Origin: G965220205 sp965220205 | GTDB taxonomy: Bacteria; Chloroflexota; Dehalococcoidia; Lucifugimonadales; Australimonadaceae | DNA: 64,000 bases | Assembly: GCA_965220205.1 (NCBI GenBank) | Contig: OZ244812.1 | Coordinates: 1,364,001-1,428,000 of the forward strand | Reading direction: 5' to 3' | In this document: positions 61,593 to 64,000 of the stretch, in pieces | Position numbering within the stretch: position 1 is the stretch's first letter | Layout of the letters: every line of letters starts with the position of its first letter | Notes under the pieces: generated by a model | Databases searched by the model: none | What the model was told of the DNA's origin: nothing | The model's input: only the letters and a program-made list of their open reading frames with translations | Made by a program: the position numbers and the translations under genes

Positions 61593-62951
61593 ATGGTCCA
61601 AATACTGCCATCGTTGGGTGACCGGTCGTTGCGTAGTCTCGTCGATCTCGAACACGGCCTCATCAGCCGCGAGATCTACGTCAACCCCGACATCTACGCC
61701 CAAGAGCTCGAGCTGGTCTACGGCCGCGCTTGGCTCTTCATCGGACACGAGTCCCTAGTGCCCAATCGCGGCGACTTCTTCCAGGGACGCATGGGCGAGG
61801 AGACCGTCATCCTCGTCCGCGACCACAAGGACCAGCTGCACGTGTTCCTCAACACCTGCCGACACCGCGGCATGAAGGTGTGCCGCTACGACGACGGCAA
61901 CACCCGGCTGTTCACCTGCCCCTTCCACGGCTTCAGCTACGACACCGACGGCAAGCTCGTCGGCGTCCCCCACTTCAAGGCCGCCTTCCACGAGGAGTTC
62001 GACAAGAGCGAGTTCGGGTTGCACGAAGTCGCGCAGATGTGCAACTTCTACGGCTCGATCTGGGCGACGTGGGACCCCAAGGCCCCCTCGTTCGAGGACT
62101 ACCTCGGCGCGTACGCCGACGGCATCCGGAGCTGCTTCGAGGGCACGGACGGCACGGACAACGGCGTCGAGTTCTTCAAGCCCGTCCAGAAGTGGCGTCT
62201 CCCCAGCAACTGGAAGTTCCCCGGCTTCAGCTTCGACGGCGACACGCTGCACGGCGTGACGACGCACCGGTCGATCAACGTAGCCGCCATCGGGCCCCAG
62301 GGCGACGCCAACGAAGGCGACCGCCACCCGATGCGCGGCCAGTTCCCGTTGACCCGCTACGAGATGTCCATCCGGAAGCTCGGCCACGGCGGGCACAACC
62401 CCATCTACGAGAAGACGGGCATCGCGCCCTACGTCGACACCTGGCAGACGGAGCCGCCGGAGGTTGACGAGTACTACCGCAAGGCCCACGAGAAGAAGGC
62501 GAAGAAGTACGAAGGGCAGTACACGCACGGCGGGGGCGCCCACGTCTTCCCCAACGTGAACATCCAGCCCCAGCGCATCCTGCTGTGGCACCCGCACCAC
62601 GTCGGGTGGTGCGAGAGTTGGCGGTTCTACACGGTCGACCGCGGAGCGCCGCAGGTCGTGCGGGACGCCCAGCGCCGCTACATGATGCGCTACTGCGGAC
62701 CCGTCGGCCTGACGGAATCGGACGACATGGAGAACTGGAACTACGCCTCGGCGGCGAGCAGCGGCACGATCGCCCGGCGCCTGCCCTACCCCTTCAAGGC
62801 GGGGCTGGGGTACGACCACACCGACGACCGTGTGCCGGGGATGACGCTGAACCGCGGGATCGCCGAAGAGAACCAGCGCTCGCGCCTGTACCGGTGGCTG
62901 GACTTCATGGAAGCCGGCAGCTGGGACGAGCTCTACCCGAACAAGCAGTAA
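61593..62951 (+). CDS. Rieske non-heme iron oxygenase alpha subunit, copy 2
   Basis: Like copy 1, 452 residues, nearly identical over the N-terminal half at DNA level and more divergent in the middle (FPLTRYEMSIRKLGHGGHNP, YEKTGIAPYVDTWQTEPPEV) and toward the end. The Rieske residues FLNTCRHRGMKVC and FTCPFHGFSYD and the iron-site block NWKFPGFSFDGDTLHGVTTH are kept. The change HLHG to TLHG replaces a His next to the iron site. AAAGGATAGAG precedes ATG 61593. It is 32 bp from the beta subunit and is the likelier partner of it. Confidence 0.93.
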   Translation: MVQILPSLGDRSLRSLVDLEHGLISREIYVNPDIYAQELELVYGRAWLFIGHESLVPNRGDFFQGRMGEETVILVRDHKDQLHVFLNTCRHRGMKVCRYDDGNTRLFTCPFHGFSYDTDGKLVGVPHFKAAFHEEFDKSEFGLHEVAQMCNFYGSIWATWDPKAPSFEDYLGAYADGIRSCFEGTDGTDNGVEFFKPVQKWRLPSNWKFPGFSFDGDTLHGVTTHRSINVAAIGPQGDANEGDRHPMRGQFPLTRYEMSIRKLGHGGHNPIYEKTGIAPYVDTWQTEPPEVDEYYRKAHEKKAKKYEGQYTHGGGAHVFPNVNIQPQRILLWHPHHVGWCESWRFYTVDRGAPQVVRDAQRRYMMRYCGPVGLTESDDMENWNYASAASSGTIARRLPYPFKAGLGYDHTDDRVPGMTLNRGIAEENQRSRLYRWLDFMEAGSWDELYPNKQ

Positions 62952-62983
62952 ATGACCGAACCTAAGCGCCAGGAGGGCCGGCC

Positions 62984-63523
62984 ATGGCCGTAGACTCAAT
63001 GCAGCAAGCGTTGGAGCGCCTGCTCCTTCAGCGGGAAGTCGAGGAGTTCCTCTCCATGGAGGCGGAACTCCTCGACGAACGACGGTACAACGAATGGATC
63101 GAGCTGATTGCCGACGACATCCATTACCACATGCCGCAGCGCCGGAACGTCAAGTTCGGCGAGCAGCACCGCGAGAACACGAGCGCGGACGACGAGATTT
63201 CGTGGTTCGACGAAGGGAAGAGGATCCTGGCGGGGCGCGTACGGCAGATCAACACGGGCATCCACTGGGCTGAGGAGCCCCTCTCCCGTCTTCGCCATAT
63301 CATCGCCAACGTCCAGGTCCTCGATGTCGACGGCGACGAGGTCAAGGTGCGCAGCCGCTTCATCGTCTACCGCAACCGCGTTCAGGACGAGGTCGACCTG
63401 TTCGCGGGCAAGCGCGAGGACACGCTGCGGCGCGATAGCGAGACGGGCTGGAAAATCGCAAAGCGCCTGATCATCCTGGACCAGAACGTGCTCCTGGCCA
63501 AGAACATCACCTTCTTCTTCTAG
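62984..63523 (+). CDS. Rieske oxygenase beta subunit
   Basis: A 179-residue small (beta) subunit of an aromatic-ring-hydroxylating dioxygenase, of the SnoaL/NTF2-like fold. LLLQREVEEFLSMEAELLDE, RYNEWIELIADDIHYHMPQR, LSRLRHIIANVQVLDVDGDE and KVRSRFIVYRNRVQDEVDLF match. It has a structural role in the alpha3beta3 enzyme. It directly follows alpha copy 2, so one beta may serve both alphas. A terminal stretch LDQNVLLAKNITFFF is typical. Confidence 0.92.
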   Translation: MAVDSMQQALERLLLQREVEEFLSMEAELLDERRYNEWIELIADDIHYHMPQRRNVKFGEQHRENTSADDEISWFDEGKRILAGRVRQINTGIHWAEEPLSRLRHIIANVQVLDVDGDEVKVRSRFIVYRNRVQDEVDLFAGKREDTLRRDSETGWKIAKRLIILDQNVLLAKNITFFF

Positions 63524-63556
63524 CCGCTGCCCGCGCCGTTGGGCAGGGCCGCCCCA

Positions 63557-63583
63557 GATTCCCGCTCCGGGGCGGGGATGACG
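63557..63583. repeat. REP-like hairpin repeat
   Basis: GATTCCCGCTCCGGGGCGGG followed by GATGACG forms a hairpin (CCCGC/GCGGG) with the same ATTCC...GATGACG ends as the repeat at 22025-22144. It is intergenic and may act as a transcript-end stem. Confidence 0.45.
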
Positions 63584-63617
63584 AAGGAAGGAGATTACAG
63601 GGAGCAGGAGGACAGTG

Positions 63618-63842
63618 ATGACCGAGCAATCCGAGCCGAAGGGACTGCCCCACACAATGGGCGCGGAGATCATGCTCCAGGACCTTCCGTTGGGGACGCG
63701 TCTCGTCCTGCGAGGCGGGGCCGAGGTCGAGATCGTCGAGAACCCGCGCGACGGCCAATGGGTGTTCGTCAGACCCGTGGGCTCCGATGAGGAGGCCGAT
63801 CTCGTCTTCGCAGCCGAGGTCGCCGAGATGCCCGCCCAGTAA
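63618..63842 (+). CDS. Small protein following the Rieske genes
   Basis: A 74-residue protein (MTEQSEPKGLPHTMGAEIML) with DLPLGTRLVLRGGAEVEIVE, an apparently beta-barrel-like short domain of unknown function. AGGAGG (63607-63612) five nucleotides before ATG 63618 is a strong ribosome binding site. It could be a small accessory or ferredoxin-unrelated subunit, since no Cys is present. It is on the strand of the oxygenase operon. Confidence 0.65.
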   Translation: MTEQSEPKGLPHTMGAEIMLQDLPLGTRLVLRGGAEVEIVENPRDGQWVFVRPVGSDEEADLVFAAEVAEMPAQ

Positions 63843-63951
63843 CCCCGTCCGACTTCTCGACCTGCTAAGCTACCGCGTCTCCGAGAGGCCTGTTAGCCGA
63901 GGCGGCGGCGCGTCGCCCCGGATCCCGCGTATCCCCCAGGGAGGTAGGACT

Positions 63952-64000
63952 ATGACCACCAGCCAAGAAGCTATGCTCGAGGTCTGGAACCCCGTCCCCC
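63952..64000 (+). CDS. Start of a further gene, cut by the window edge
   Basis: GGGAGGTAGG precedes ATG 63952 at good spacing, and the frame MTTSQEAMLEVWNPVP stays open to the end. Only 16 codons are visible, so no function can be given. It probably continues the catabolic cluster. Confidence 0.55.
   Translation, partial: MTTSQEAMLEVWNPVP

Noticed and set aside
59925..61748. 607-codon minus-strand ORF opposite the substrate-binding protein
   Set aside because: It spans several real plus-strand genes and has no domain resemblance.

Overview
The window reads as one continuous high-GC chromosomal piece of an uncultured bacterium. The gene content (SUF operon in the order B-C-D-S-U, MutS2, SpeD with a stand-alone agmatinase, many GTG/TTG starts, Rieske oxygenases beside an iron-type ABC transporter, and dispersed IS5/IS256-like debris) fits Chloroflexota, perhaps a Dehalococcoidia/SAR202-like lineage. 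That placement is inference from gene content only. I saw no tRNA, rRNA or CRISPR array.

About 1-19 kb is accessory and decayed. It holds a formylglycine-generating-enzyme fragment, a sulfatase fragment, pieces of IS5-, IS256-, IstB- and HTH-type transposases and of a serine recombinase, half of an ABC permease, an adhesin-like pseudogene, a 188-bp MITE-like element, and four copies or fragments of an unnamed ~0.5-kb repeat unit carrying a small 'MPTF' gene. A 1.3-1.5 kb histidine decarboxylase-ACT segment is present twice in inverted orientation (2077-3409, damaged; 13557-15056, longer). Intact islands in this zone are an orphan HigA-type antitoxin, an alpha-carbonic anhydrase, a zinc alcohol dehydrogenase, a P-loop kinase-like protein, an MmgE/PrpD protein, a membrane protein, and a phosphodiesterase/VTT-protein pair.

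From 19.5 to 26.6 kb lie a sugar/hydroxyacid set (2-hydroxyacid dehydrogenase, FGGY kinase, class II aldolase, small protein, NAD-dependent epimerase), interrupted by a structured noncoding segment, a cytochrome c lipoprotein, and an RluA-type pseudouridine synthase sandwiched between two directly repeated transposase remnants.

From 26.6 to 52.5 kb is housekeeping: sufBCDSU behind a recognisable promoter and a 9-bp-arm inverted repeat; YbjQ-like and small membrane proteins; mutS2; coaE; a CbbQ/NorQ-like AAA+ ATPase and a very large VWA protein with a Nudix hydrolase between them; DUF429; cinA; speD and an agmatinase whose DAH motif reads DAQ; a VOC protein; a second cysteine desulfurase; a polyprenol-kinase-like membrane protein; a YyaL-type thioredoxin protein; an AI-2E family permease; a DUF4430-like lipoprotein with an ECF S component; an exonuclease-like protein; and RidA.

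From 53 to 64 kb is a catabolic/transport cluster: bicupin, 4,5-dihydroxyphthalate-decarboxylase-like protein, two nearly identical Rieske oxygenase alpha subunits flanking an iron-type ABC permease, a lipoprotein and a substrate-binding protein, followed by one beta subunit, a small protein and the first codons of another gene. It looks like uptake and oxygenation of an aromatic or related organic acid; the substrate cannot be read from sequence.
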